Assembly: GCA_965140355.1 (NCBI GenBank)
Contig: OZ223194.1
Span: forward strand, 1,674,001 to 1,738,000
Direction: 5' to 3'
Source of the DNA: Acetobacterium sp965140355
Lineage (GTDB): Bacteria; Bacillota; Clostridia; Eubacteriales; Eubacteriaceae
Length of the DNA stretch: 64,000 nucleotides
Every line of letters starts with the position of its first letter. Positions within the stretch are counted from its first letter, which is position 1. This document shows positions 26,291 to 34,952 of this stretch, piece after piece. A program made the position numbers and the translations under genes. Under the pieces are notes generated by a model. It worked only from the letters and a program-made list of their open reading frames with translations, searched no databases and was not told the DNA's origin.

Positions 26291-26530
26291 TCATTTTAAG
26301 GTCAAAACAAGGGCATTCATTGGACAAAATTTGACACACTTGCCGCAACCGATACACTTATTCATATCAACTTCCGGGGCCGCAAACCCAACTTGAGATA
26401 AAGCGTCGACCGGACAAACCGATACCGATGGACAAGGATGGTTTTGGGGACAACGTTCTTTTTTAACATTTAAAGTAACTTTGTTAACGGCTGTTTTATT
26501 TTTTGGTGCTGAATGAGTCGACTCAATCAT
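26291..26530 (-). CDS. Ferredoxin-like 4Fe-4S protein
   Basis: A 79-residue protein. The C-terminal half has a normal 4Fe-4S motif CIGCGKCVKFCP (Cys59, 62, 65, 69). The N-terminal motif is stretched (Cys27, Cys33, Cys39 in CPQNHPCPSVSVCP), with only three close cysteines. A Cys-Pro at 39 and the Cys-Pro at 69 match the two-cluster form found next to CcdA/TlpA genes in clostridia. It is the first gene of the redox operon. A perfect 27-bp palindrome lies about 75 bases upstream. Confidence 0.88.
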   Translation of the reverse strand: MIESTHSAPKNKTAVNKVTLNVKKERCPQNHPCPSVSVCPVDALSQVGFAAPEVDMNKCIGCGKCVKFCPMNALVLTLK

Positions 26531-26604
26531 TTTTTATACCTCCATTGTGTGTAATAGTAGATCTAATTGCTTAGATTTTTATTATTATAACAAACGCTTT
26601 TGGG

Positions 26605-26631
26605 TGTCTCTGTGATTAAATCACAGAGACA
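26605..26631. promoter_or_regulatory. Perfect 27-bp palindrome upstream of the redox operon (likely operator)
   Basis: The arms TGTCTCTGTGATT (26605-26617) and AATCACAGAGACA (26619-26631) are perfect inverted repeats around one central A. The core TGTGATTAAATCACA is Crp/Fnr-like, with five instead of six central bases. On the reverse strand a TATAAT lies about 17 bases beyond, so the palindrome overlaps the -35 region of the ferredoxin operon promoter. Confidence 0.65.
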
Positions 26632-26854
26632 TCTCATAAAGGAGGGTGTTTTGGCAATGTAATCGAAAGGCAGAAATCAAGTAAAAAAAAACAGCAGATC
26701 CGGATGATCACACTGTTCTTTTTTATATTAGGAATGAAAAGAAAAAGAGGAGATATTTATCTCTTGTTGTTATGTTAGTCCGTGAACCTTTAGTGAAACT
26801 TTGAATTCAGTTAAGTTTAAGTTAAATTAAGATTTCCGGGCGAATAAGTCGGCA

Positions 26855-26883
26855 TTGACAAAAATCTGGGCCTATGATAATCT
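26855..26883 (+). promoter_or_regulatory. Promoter of the thiamine operon
   Basis: TTGACA at 26855-26860, a 17-base spacer, and TAATCT at 26878-26883, just upstream of the TPP riboswitch. Confidence 0.75.
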
Positions 26884-26901
26884 TTATTTTAATTAGAGAG
26901 T

Positions 26902-26985
26902 TGGGGAGCTTATGCATTTAGGCTGAGAGGAAGTAAATAGCTACTTCGACCCATGTACCTGATACGGGTAATGCCGGCGGAGGGA
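26902..26985 (+). ncRNA. TPP riboswitch (THI element)
   Basis: The conserved elements are present in order: GGGGAGCT, GGCTGAGAGGA, GACCCATGTACCTGATACGGGTAATGCC split over the central helices, and GGCGGAGGGA. A terminator follows at 27001-27027, and thiamine salvage genes follow. Confidence 0.97.
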
Positions 26986-27000
26986 AAAACAGGTTGAGTT

Positions 27001-27027
27001 GCTGCGCATTAATGTGCAGCTTTTTTT
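27001..27027 (+). terminator. Expression-platform terminator of the TPP riboswitch
   Basis: GCTGCGCAT pairs with ATGTGCAGC (one G-U) and is followed by seven T. Riboswitch plus terminator predicts transcription termination when thiamine pyrophosphate is bound. Confidence 0.88.
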
Positions 27028-27198
27028 GTTTAAAGATTTAGTGTTATTAAAAAGTGAGGTTGTTTTATTAACGGTTGCGGGTTTTTGGCCTTGCAAGCGC
27101 TACCAGAAAATAAATATTAATCAGGAATTGTGAAACGGACAAAACTCACGGCTGTTTTACAATTACCTATGAATAAGAAGAGAAAGAGGTATTATGTT

Positions 27199-28023
27199 AT
27201 GTTTGAAAAAATCTTGGAAAATGTTAATGCCAAGCCGCCGCTGGTTCATTGTATCACAAATTATGTGACGGTAAATGACTGTGCTAATATGGTTTTGGCT
27301 TGTGGCGGTTCGCCTATTATGGCCGATGATATCAATGAGGTTGAAGAAATTACGGCTATTTGCAATGCTTTGGTCATTAATATTGGAACCCTCAATGAAC
27401 GGACCGTAAGATCAATGATTAAAGCTGGCCAAAAAGCCAATCGCTTGGGTTTACCGGTGATCCTTGATCCGGTTGGAGCAGGTGCTTCATCACTGCGAAC
27501 CAAAACGGTATTCGAATTATTAAAGGAAGTAAAATTTAGTGTTATTCGCGGTAATGTTTCAGAAATTAAGACCATTCAGCTGGGAAACGGCACGACCAAG
27601 GGTGTGGATGCTGATCTTAGCGATGCCGTGACAGATGATAACCTTGATCAGATGGTTGCTTTTGCTAAAATGCTTAGCGAAAAAACCGGAGCGATAATTG
27701 CCATTACCGGGGCGATCGATATTGTGGCGGATAGCCAGAAAGCGCTTATCATTCGTAATGGACACGCGATGATGTCACGGATTACCGGGACTGGATGTAT
27801 GCTGACGACGGTTGTTGGCAGCTATTGCGGGGCTAATCCGGAAGATATATTGATGGCGACGGCAGCAGCGGTAAGTAACATGGGGTTGTGCGGCGAATTG
27901 GCGTTTGAAAAAATTCAGAACCAAAATGGCGGAACCGCATCGTTTAGAATCGCTCTGATTGACTTTATGAGTCAGATGGATATGGGAACATTAAGAGGAG
28001 GAATCAAGGTTGAAACTCGATAA
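27199..28023 (+). CDS. thiM: Hydroxyethylthiazole kinase
   Basis: A 274-residue enzyme that phosphorylates the thiazole alcohol in thiamine salvage. Typical blocks are PPLVHCITNYVTVNDCAN near the start, GGSPIMADD, ILDPVGAGAS, and the ATP-site ITGTGCMLTTVVG with the catalytic cysteine region. The ATG at 27199 is chosen because aaagagg lies upstream and the protein begins like its relatives; the frame is open upstream to 27130. It is the first gene after the TPP riboswitch, overlapping thiE by 14 bases. Confidence 0.95.
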   Translation: MFEKILENVNAKPPLVHCITNYVTVNDCANMVLACGGSPIMADDINEVEEITAICNALVINIGTLNERTVRSMIKAGQKANRLGLPVILDPVGAGASSLRTKTVFELLKEVKFSVIRGNVSEIKTIQLGNGTTKGVDADLSDAVTDDNLDQMVAFAKMLSEKTGAIIAITGAIDIVADSQKALIIRNGHAMMSRITGTGCMLTTVVGSYCGANPEDILMATAAAVSNMGLCGELAFEKIQNQNGGTASFRIALIDFMSQMDMGTLRGGIKVETR

Positions 28024-28648
28024 ACAGGCAATGCTTTTGTATGCGGTTACTGATCGTTCCTGGCTGGGCACCCGAACCCTGGTTGAACAGGTAGAAGAAA
28101 CCTTAAAAGGCGGGGCCACCTTTATTCAGCTGCGAGAAAAAGATCTGGATTTTTTAGACTTTGTTGATGAAGCAAAAAAAATTAAAAAACTGACCGACAC
28201 CTATCAGATTCCATTTGTCATTAACGATAATGTCGAAGTCGCACTGGCAGTCGATGCCGATGGTGTTCATGTGGGTCAGGATGATCTCGATGCCGCTGAA
28301 TTAAGAAAGCGACTGGGCGATAAAATCATCGGCGTGTCGGCCGACACGGTGGCGCTGGCACTAAAGGCCGAAGCCGATGGGGCCGATTATATTGGGGTTG
28401 GTGCGATCTATTCCACAGCAACAAAAACCGATGCGGAGGTGGTCGACTTTGAAACCATTGCCGCTATTTGTAAAAGTGTCACCATTCCGGTTGTTGCTAT
28501 TGGTGGTCTTAATGAAAATAATATTTTATCGTTGCGGGGTACCGGTGTCGACGGCGTCGCGTTGGTATCAGCGATTTTTTCGAAAACGGATATTGTGAAA
28601 GCAACGCAGGCATTAAGGCACTTATCGGAGGACATGGTAAAGGCATGA
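28010..28648 (+). CDS. thiE: Thiamine-phosphate synthase
   Basis: A 212-residue TIM-barrel enzyme that joins the pyrimidine diphosphate to thiazole phosphate. GATFIQLREKDL, PFVINDNVEVA, DGVHVGQDD and YIGVGAIYSTATK are the characteristic substrate and phosphate-binding strands. It uses a TTG start after gaggagg, with thiM overlapping by 14 bases. The stop overlaps the next gene by four bases, which shows a tightly coupled operon. Confidence 0.96.
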   Translation: MKLDKQAMLLYAVTDRSWLGTRTLVEQVEETLKGGATFIQLREKDLDFLDFVDEAKKIKKLTDTYQIPFVINDNVEVALAVDADGVHVGQDDLDAAELRKRLGDKIIGVSADTVALALKAEADGADYIGVGAIYSTATKTDAEVVDFETIAAICKSVTIPVVAIGGLNENNILSLRGTGVDGVALVSAIFSKTDIVKATQALRHLSEDMVKA

Positions 28649-29286
28649 AATCCCAAGGAAATATCTTTGATCTGGATGGAACCCTGCTTGATTCGATGCC
28701 GGCTTGGGAAAATATTGGGACTGATTTTTTAATAAAACATGGTGTGAATCCACCGGCTGACTTAAATAAAATTATTAAAACAATGAGTTTTGTTGAGTCA
28801 TCCCGCTATTTTATTGACTTTTTTGGTGTTGACATGACGATTGAACAGGTTAATGATGAAATTAATGCGATGATCCAGGATAACTATGCTAAACATATCC
28901 AGTTAAAACCGTTTGTTAAAGAAGTACTCGATCAACAATTAGCTAAAGGGGTTAAAATGGGGATTTTAACGGCGACACATAAACCATTGGCGGAATTGGT
29001 GTTGGATCGCTTTGGCCTGTTGCGTCATTTTCAGTTTATTCTCACATCGGGAATGACCGGATTACCCAAAAGTGATCCGGAAATTTATCATAAAGCGATT
29101 AAAAGTTTGCGACTGCCAGTTGACCAAATTACTATTTTTGAGGATGCCTTATATTGTATTCAAGCCGCCAGGAATACGGGCTGCCATATTGTTGGTGTTT
29201 ATGATGAATCATCAAAAGCTGATTGGGCGGAGATTCAAAAAAATGCAGATGATACGATTTTAAGTTTTAAGGAGTTGTTAAAATGA
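28645..29286 (+). CDS. HAD-family phosphatase (beta-phosphoglucomutase-like), thiamine operon
   Basis: A 213-residue HAD hydrolase. Motif I is FDLDGTLLDSMPAWEN, motif II is GILTATHKP, and motif III/IV is PKSDPEIYHKAI with EDALYCIQAARNTG. The cap domain sits between motifs I and II, as in subfamily I enzymes. Its place between thiE and thiD, with four-base overlaps on both sides, suggests a role in thiamine metabolism such as dephosphorylating a pathway intermediate, which is inference. Confidence 0.87.
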   Translation: MKSQGNIFDLDGTLLDSMPAWENIGTDFLIKHGVNPPADLNKIIKTMSFVESSRYFIDFFGVDMTIEQVNDEINAMIQDNYAKHIQLKPFVKEVLDQQLAKGVKMGILTATHKPLAELVLDRFGLLRHFQFILTSGMTGLPKSDPEIYHKAIKSLRLPVDQITIFEDALYCIQAARNTGCHIVGVYDESSKADWAEIQKNADDTILSFKELLK

Positions 29287-30080
29287 AAAAGGTTTTATCG
29301 ATCGCCGGATCGGATTGCAGCGGCGGTGCCGGTATTCAGGCGGATATCAAAACGATTGCGGCGCATCAGATGTACGCAATGACCGTAATTACGGTCTTAA
29401 CGGCCCAAAATACTACCGGTGTTTACGGTATTGCCGAAGTAGCAAGCGAATTTGTCGCAAAGCAGATGGATTGTGTATTTAGTGATATTTTTCCCGATGC
29501 GGTAAAAATCGGAATGGTTTATAATGCTGAAATTATCAGAACGATTGCCGCAAAATTGAAACAATATCAGGCTCAAAATATTATTCTGGACCCGGTTATG
29601 GTTGCGACCAGTGGGGGAAATTTACTCAGTGCGGATAGTATTGAGCGTTTAAAAACTGAACTGATGCCGTTGGCCGATCTCATTACCCCGAATATTCCTG
29701 AAGCAGAATGTTTGTGTGGATTTGCCATTCAGACCAAATCCGACATGGTTCGTGCGGCAAAAAAAATGGCCGAAAATTATCAGGGCAGTATTTTAATTAA
29801 GGGAGGGCATCGTCTTGACAATGCCGATGATTTTCTGTTGATCCACAAAGACCAAAGCAGTCAAGAAAGATGGTTTCCCGGGGCGAAAATTGCCAACCCC
29901 AACTCCCATGGGACCGGTTGTACCCTTTCTTCTACCATTGCTTGTGGTCTGGCGGCTGGCGCCGAGATCGAGCAGGCGGTCAGAAACGCTAAAGATTATG
30001 TCAGTGGGGCGTTGTCCGCTAATCTGGATTTAGGTAAAGGTAGCGGTCCTTTGGATCATGGCTATAAAATGAAGCAATAA
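29283..30080 (+). CDS. thiD: Hydroxymethylpyrimidine/phosphomethylpyrimidine kinase
   Basis: A 265-residue ribokinase-fold enzyme that phosphorylates the pyrimidine moiety twice. The N-terminal glycine-rich loop SIAGSDCSGGAGIQADIKT, the block VLDPVMVATSGGNLL and the anion-hole motif NSHGTGCTLSS are all present. It completes the thiM-thiE-thiD salvage set. The start overlaps the HAD gene by four bases. Confidence 0.96.
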   Translation: MKKVLSIAGSDCSGGAGIQADIKTIAAHQMYAMTVITVLTAQNTTGVYGIAEVASEFVAKQMDCVFSDIFPDAVKIGMVYNAEIIRTIAAKLKQYQAQNIILDPVMVATSGGNLLSADSIERLKTELMPLADLITPNIPEAECLCGFAIQTKSDMVRAAKKMAENYQGSILIKGGHRLDNADDFLLIHKDQSSQERWFPGAKIANPNSHGTGCTLSSTIACGLAAGAEIEQAVRNAKDYVSGALSANLDLGKGSGPLDHGYKMKQ

Positions 30081-30123
30081 AAAGCATTAAAATTATTAAT
30101 TTCGATAGAAAGGTCATGTAATA

Positions 30124-31170
30124 ATGAAAACCAATTATTCGGTAATTTATGCAATTTTGGCCGCAGTGCTTTTTGGTATCAATGCACCGTTTTCAAAAAT
30201 TTTGATTAATCAGATCAATCCTTTATTTTTGGCGGCTCTTTTATATTTAGGCGCTGGGATTGGGATGACAGTGTTGACCGTTTTAAATAAAAAGCGTCGC
30301 TCTGAATCACGTGAAGCTAAACTCACCAAAGGTGAATGGCCTTATGTGATACTGATGATTTTATTGGATATTGCCGCGCCGATTTTTTTATTAATTGGCA
30401 TTAGCATGACGAGTTCCAGTACTGCGGCGTTGTTGGGCACTTTTGAAATTGCGGCGACTTCGATTGTGGCAATGATTTTTTTTAAAGAAGCGATTGGCAA
30501 GCGCCTGTGGCTCGCGATTATTTTTATTACGCTGGCCAGTATTTTATTGACGGTTACCGATATGTCCACCATTCGTTTGTCGATGGGGGCAATTTTTGTG
30601 ATGTTATCTTGTCTGTGTTGGGGGTTTGAGAACAATTGTACAAGAAATTTGTCACTTAAAGACCCGGTGCAGGTGGTTATCTTAAAAGGTTTTGGCTCAG
30701 GATTGGGAGCGTTATTGATTGCCTTTATTTGGGGCGAAATATCTGGATCGATTCTCTATATTCTTATGGCAATGGCGTTGGGATTTGTTGCCTATGGGTT
30801 AAGTATCTTTTTTTATGTTAAAGCCCAACGGGGTTTGGGTGCCGCCCGAACCAGCGCTTATTATGCTGCGGCACCTTTTATAGGGGTGCTGATATCCTGG
30901 CTGGTGCTTAGAGAACCGATTAGTCTTTCTTTTCTGATCGCCTTGGGAATCATGATTCTGGGGACGTGGCTGGCCTTGTCGGAAAACCATGAACATGTCC
31001 ATACGCATGATGAAGAAACCCATAATCATAGCCATTCTCATGAGGATATTCATCATCAACACGATGCTCATTCGACGGTCTCCGGGGAGCACTGTCATGA
31101 ACATACGCACCAGAAAACGGTCCACCAACACCGTCATTTGCCGGATGTTCATCATCGCCATCAACATTAA
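30124..31170 (+). CDS. EamA/DMT-family transporter with histidine-rich tail
   Basis: A 348-residue protein. The first about 285 residues form ten membrane helices in two EamA repeats (YAILAAVLFGINAPFSKILI starts the first). The last about 60 residues are a cytoplasmic or external tail with 23 histidines mixed with aspartate and glutamate, a metal-binding type sequence. It follows thiD by 43 bases and a short run of thin sequence, so it may share the TPP-regulated message. The cargo could be a thiamine precursor or a divalent metal; the tail favours metal. Not settled. Confidence 0.85.
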   Translation: MKTNYSVIYAILAAVLFGINAPFSKILINQINPLFLAALLYLGAGIGMTVLTVLNKKRRSESREAKLTKGEWPYVILMILLDIAAPIFLLIGISMTSSSTAALLGTFEIAATSIVAMIFFKEAIGKRLWLAIIFITLASILLTVTDMSTIRLSMGAIFVMLSCLCWGFENNCTRNLSLKDPVQVVILKGFGSGLGALLIAFIWGEISGSILYILMAMALGFVAYGLSIFFYVKAQRGLGAARTSAYYAAAPFIGVLISWLVLREPISLSFLIALGIMILGTWLALSENHEHVHTHDEETHNHSHSHEDIHHQHDAHSTVSGEHCHEHTHQKTVHQHRHLPDVHHRHQH

Positions 31171-31220
31171 TAACTCAGCTGTAACTGGTGATCTTATGTT
31201 GCTACATCAAAAAATGCAGG

Positions 31221-31271
31221 AAAAAAGAACTTTATCATTTGATTCAAGTCAAATTGATAAAGTTCTTTTTT
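31221..31271. terminator. Strong bidirectional rho-independent terminator
   Basis: AAAAAAGAACTTTATCA (31221-31237) pairs along its length with TGATAAAGTTCTTTTTT (31255-31271). It lies between the convergent transporter and TetR genes and can serve both. Confidence 0.9.
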
Positions 31272-31305
31272 GATTATTGTTTGAATGTGAAAAACTTATG
31301 CTAAA

Positions 31306-31965
31306 TTATATAACTTGGAAATAAGGTTTGATCTCAAAGTTCAGCAAGTCTAAGATCCGTTTGCTTTCTTCGATAATTTCATCAATGCGATTTTCTTCAA
31401 TATGCATCAGAACAAAATGTACGCTGGTTAAATAATCAAGACATTCTTCTAATGAACAATTAAATTCCCCATTTGCATAAGCTAATTTTACAGATAATGA
31501 GGTAGCCATGGCCGCTCTGGCAATCATTGATATTTCATCGGGACAGCGTTTTAGGTTTAAACCATAACGGCGATCGTGGATTTTATAAAGGCGAACAGTG
31601 CTTCCAGAAAAAGTATCTTCATGTTTTTCATCAGCATGTTCTTTAGTGAATCGCATGACATTTGGATCATATAGGTGCAACATATCGTATAACCGAATTT
31701 CAACCGCAGTACTTACTTGAAGATCCGTTGGGTTTTCTTTGAAATACTCTAAATATAGTTTTAAAGCAATTCTATTTTTGTGTTCATATAAAAATCGCTC
31801 AGACACTTCCCGGGCTAAATTCGATTTTGATTTAAAATAATAGGTAATTAAAGGTTTGGTAATCCCGCAAACTGCTGCAATTTGATCCAGATAGGTGTTT
31901 TTATAACCTTGTTCATAGAAAAGCTTTGTAGCAACTTGAAGGATATTTTCTTTTTGATTTTTCAT
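31306..31965 (-). CDS. TetR-family regulator, probable repressor of the divergent methyltransferase operon
   Basis: A 219-residue TetR-type protein. The N-terminal helix-turn-helix (ILQVATKLFYEQGYKNTYLD, then AVCGITKPLITYYFKSKSN) is standard. The remaining about 165 residues form a ligand-binding domain. It is divergent from the O-demethylase-type operon, and the promoter of that operon is flanked by two identical palindromes, the expected pattern for a local repressor. The inducer may be the methylated substrate, which is inference. The ATG at 31965 is preferred over one two codons upstream because its spacing to aaagagag is better. Confidence 0.9.
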   Translation of the reverse strand: MKNQKENILQVATKLFYEQGYKNTYLDQIAAVCGITKPLITYYFKSKSNLAREVSERFLYEHKNRIALKLYLEYFKENPTDLQVSTAVEIRLYDMLHLYDPNVMRFTKEHADEKHEDTFSGSTVRLYKIHDRRYGLNLKRCPDEISMIARAAMATSLSVKLAYANGEFNCSLEECLDYLTSVHFVLMHIEENRIDEIIEESKRILDLLNFEIKPYFQVI

Positions 31966-32052
31966 TGTCATCTCTCTTTATTATCGATTTAGCTATTGTA
32001 TCGTGTTATATACGTTAGAGCAAGCTCAAAATGCGGAATTGCCAACAAAAAC

Positions 32053-32120
32053 TTTACCGGTAAAATTTTTGTTGACAATTCGTAAAAAGAGCGATATACT
32101 GCAGTTACTTTACCGGTAAA
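32053..32120 (+). promoter_or_regulatory. Promoter between two TTTACCGGTAAA operators
   Basis: TTTACCGGTAAA, a perfect 12-bp palindrome, occurs at 32053-32064 and 32109-32120, both inside the longer match ACTTTACCGGTAAAATTTT. Between them lie TTGACA (32072-32077), a 17-base spacer and TATACT (32095-32100). The promoter points to the methyltransferase operon at 32323, and the flanking operators suggest repression by the divergent TetR protein. Confidence 0.85.
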
Positions 32121-32322
32121 ATTTTGTCGGATAGATATATGTTTTGCGGATAAAAAAATTATTTATCAATCATTTGAACAGCAAGCTAAATGGTTTCGAA
32201 CGGTTAATGTAAACGACTGAAATTGAAAATCTAACAGGGCGAATCGAGATCGGTAATAGCGGAAGTTAATAAGGCGATTTATTTTGCAGTCATTTAACGA
32301 TTAAAACGAGAAGGAGAAAAAA

Positions 32323-33120
32323 ATGATTATTATTGGTGAAAAAATTAATGGTGCAATCCCTTCAACAGCGAAGGCAATTGCGGCTAAGGATTCAGAATTT
32401 ATCAAAAATTTGGCAATTAAACAAGCAGAAGCCGGAGCAGACTATATTGATGTTTGTGCTTCAGTTGATGATGATATCGAATTAGAAACAATGAAATGGT
32501 TAATCGATATCGTTCAGGATGCAACCGATGTTCCAATCGCAGTGGACAGTCCTAATGTTTATACGTGTATTGAATCAATGAAATACTGTAACAAACCAGG
32601 ATTATTTAATTCCGTATCTTTAGAAGGTGATAAGGTTGATGTGGCTTTTAAAGTATTAGCGGATACAAAATGGGAATGTGTAGCATTACTTAACAGTGAT
32701 AAAGGGATTCCTAAAACAGCTAAGGATCGTCTGGATGTTTTCACTGATTTAATGGCAAAATGTAAAGAATACAACATTGATCCATCCCGTATGCATATTG
32801 ATCCATTGATTGAAATGCTTTGTACATCGGAAGATGGAATCGCAATGGTAACCGAAGTAATTCGCGAAATTAAAAAACAATATCCATCTATTCATGTTAC
32901 TGGCGCAGTTAGCAACATTTCATTTAACCTGCCAGCCCGACGAATTGCCAATCAGGCGTTTGCTGTTTTAGCGATGAGTGCCGGAATGGATAGTTTTATT
33001 CTTGATCCGCTGAATAAAGACATGATGGGGATGCTTTTTGCCACCGAAGCCATGATGGGTGAAGATGAATATTGTATGGAATACATCGGCGCATTCCGTG
33101 AAGGTGTTTTTGTTAAATAG
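32323..33120 (+). CDS. Corrinoid:tetrahydrofolate methyltransferase (pterin-binding, component MT2/MtgA-like)
   Basis: A 265-residue TIM-barrel protein of the pterin-binding/dihydropteroate synthase group. IIIGEKINGAIPSTAKAI at the start, GADYIDVCAS, PIAVDSPN and NSVSLEGD are the typical folate-site strands, and AVSNISFNLPARRIANQAF matches the methyltransferase branch. It should carry the methyl group from the corrinoid protein to tetrahydrofolate. The three-gene order MT2, corrinoid protein, MT1 matches the O-demethylase systems of acetogens such as Acetobacterium. Confidence 0.9.
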   Translation: MIIIGEKINGAIPSTAKAIAAKDSEFIKNLAIKQAEAGADYIDVCASVDDDIELETMKWLIDIVQDATDVPIAVDSPNVYTCIESMKYCNKPGLFNSVSLEGDKVDVAFKVLADTKWECVALLNSDKGIPKTAKDRLDVFTDLMAKCKEYNIDPSRMHIDPLIEMLCTSEDGIAMVTEVIREIKKQYPSIHVTGAVSNISFNLPARRIANQAFAVLAMSAGMDSFILDPLNKDMMGMLFATEAMMGEDEYCMEYIGAFREGVFVK

Positions 33121-33233
33121 TTTAACCGAACTCAAAATATAAAGTACTGACTAATTTTATCGTTTTCTGACTCAGCACACAGAGAAAGAATTAAACGATT
33201 AAAATAATTAATAGCAAAAATAAGGAGATAAAA

Positions 33234-33863
33234 ATGTCTAAAATTGAAGATGTAAAAGTATTGGTTGAAACGGGTAAATCAAAAAAAGTTGCAGCAGCTG
33301 TTCAGGAAGCTCTGGATGCTGGCGATAAAGCACAGGATATTCTGGACGCAATGATCGTTTCGATGGGGATTGTTGGTGATAAATTCTCGACGGGGGAAAT
33401 TTTTGTTCCAGAAATGTTAATTGCGGCAAAAGCAATGTCAAAAGGAGTAGATGTGTTGAAACCAATTATGGCTGGTGACACATCCAATTCATTGGGGACT
33501 TGTATCATGGGTACAGTAGCAGGGGATTTACATGATATTGGTAAAAACCTGGTTATTATGATGCTTGAAAGCTCAGGATTTGATATGATTGATTTAGGCG
33601 TTGACGTTCCTGCTGAAAAATTTGTTGAAGCAGTTAAAGAAAATGACAATGTGGTATTGGTTGCTTGTTCAGGCTTGTTAACTACAACGATGCCAGCATT
33701 GAAAGAAGCAGTACAAACAATCAAAGCTGCTTGTCCAGAAATGAAAGTAATTGTTGGTGGAGCACCTGTTACGCAAGAATATGCTGATGAAATCGGTGCC
33801 GATGGTTATGCACCAGATGCCGGAAGTTCAGCAGCAAAAGCGAAAGAACTTATTGGAGCTTAA
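33234..33863 (+). CDS. Corrinoid protein of the O-demethylase-type system
   Basis: A 209-residue methyl carrier. The helical cap (about residues 1-85) precedes the Rossmann cobalamin domain. The lower axial ligand motif D-x-H-x-x-G is GDLHDIGKN with His100. Downstream are LVACSGLLTTT and VIVGGAPVTQEYADEIGADGY, which bind the nucleotide tail. It is clearly related to, but distinct from, the two corrinoid proteins at 54978 and 60730. It accepts a methyl group from the MT1 protein encoded next and gives it to the MT2 protein before it. Confidence 0.95.
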   Translation: MSKIEDVKVLVETGKSKKVAAAVQEALDAGDKAQDILDAMIVSMGIVGDKFSTGEIFVPEMLIAAKAMSKGVDVLKPIMAGDTSNSLGTCIMGTVAGDLHDIGKNLVIMMLESSGFDMIDLGVDVPAEKFVEAVKENDNVVLVACSGLLTTTMPALKEAVQTIKAACPEMKVIVGGAPVTQEYADEIGADGYAPDAGSSAAKAKELIGA

Positions 33864-33921
33864 TTTCGAAACAGTCTTTTATATAAAAATTACCGAATAA
33901 ATAAATTTATAAGGAGCGGAC

Positions 33922-34902
33922 ATGTTAACAATAAAACAAAATTTATTAGAAACCATTAATGGCGGCAATCCAGATCGTTTTGTAAAACAATATGAGTTTA
34001 TGGATTTAATCATGGAAGTGCCAACGGGCGTGGAGTTCAATTATGGTCAGACTTGGAAAGATCATTGGGGAATCACCTGGCAATGGCCAGAAGGACAACT
34101 GGGGATGTTTCCAGTACATCATGATGGCTTGGCAGTTATTAAAGATATTACCGAATGGAAAGACGTCGTCAAAAAACCAGCGATTGCTACTTCTGATGAA
34201 GCATGGGCACCGGCAATTGCTCGCGCTAATACAGTCGACCGTAATGAAAAATTTGTTAGTGCCTTTTATGCTCCTGGTATTTTTGAAATGACACATCATT
34301 TGATGGGAATGGAAAATGCGCTGATGGCATTATATGAAGAACCAGAAGCAATGCAGGAATTGATTGATTTCTTAACAGAATATGAACTGGATTTTGCAGC
34401 TGTGCTTGTTGACAAACTTCATCCCGAAGCGTTACTTCATCATGATGATTGGGGGAGTCAAATTTCTTCGTTCGTATCACCAGACATGTTTGAAGAATTC
34501 TTCCTGCCAGCTTATAAAAAAATCTATCAATTCTATAAAGACAATGGTGTGCAGCTGATTGTACATCATAGTGATTCATATGCTGCTAATTTAGTACCAT
34601 TTATGATTGAAATGGGTATCGACATCTGGCAGGGTGTCATGAATACCAATGATATTCCGGAATTGCTTAAAGAATATGGCGGAAAAATTTCCTTCATGGG
34701 CGGTCTTCATAGTGGCTTGGTTGACTATCCTGGTTGGACTAAAGAAGTGGTTAAAAAACAAGTTGAAGAAACTTGTCGCGCTAATGGCTATAAATACTTT
34801 ATTCCATGCCAAACATCAGGATTGCCGATTGAGAATTTTGAAGGTTGTAACGCTTATATCGATGAATGTATCGATGAAATGAGCAAAGAAGTATTTAAAT
34901 AA
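33922..34902 (+). CDS. Uroporphyrinogen decarboxylase-fold methyltransferase 1 (MtvB/CmuA-like)
   Basis: A 326-residue TIM-barrel protein of the UroD/MtaA-CmuA family. It contains VSAFYAPGIFEMTHHLMG, HHDDWGSQISSFVSPDMF and, near the C-terminus, a zinc-type His and Cys pair (IVHHSDSY, then FIPCQTSG). Acetogen homologues cleave methyl ethers such as vanillate and transfer the methyl group to the corrinoid protein. The true substrate is not readable from sequence. It is the last gene of the TetR-controlled operon, ended by a strong terminator. Confidence 0.88.
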   Translation: MLTIKQNLLETINGGNPDRFVKQYEFMDLIMEVPTGVEFNYGQTWKDHWGITWQWPEGQLGMFPVHHDGLAVIKDITEWKDVVKKPAIATSDEAWAPAIARANTVDRNEKFVSAFYAPGIFEMTHHLMGMENALMALYEEPEAMQELIDFLTEYELDFAAVLVDKLHPEALLHHDDWGSQISSFVSPDMFEEFFLPAYKKIYQFYKDNGVQLIVHHSDSYAANLVPFMIEMGIDIWQGVMNTNDIPELLKEYGGKISFMGGLHSGLVDYPGWTKEVVKKQVEETCRANGYKYFIPCQTSGLPIENFEGCNAYIDECIDEMSKEVFK

Positions 34903-34914
34903 AATTATTCAAGG

Positions 34915-34952
34915 AAAAACCTGTATCGCAATTAAGTGATACAGGTTTTTAT
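34915..34952 (+). terminator. Rho-independent terminator of the methyltransferase operon
   Basis: AAAAACCTGTATC (34915-34927) pairs perfectly with GATACAGGTTTTT (34938-34950). Confidence 0.9.

Noticed and set aside
26690..26730. Small RNA ending at the hairpin near 26715
   Set aside because: The hairpin (AACAG/CTGTT with an inner GATC pair) is weak, and no promoter was convincing upstream.
31000..31167. Reverse-strand and alternate-frame ORFs in the His-rich tail of the DMT transporter
   Set aside because: They arise from repeated CAT/CAC codons read in other frames and have no start signals.
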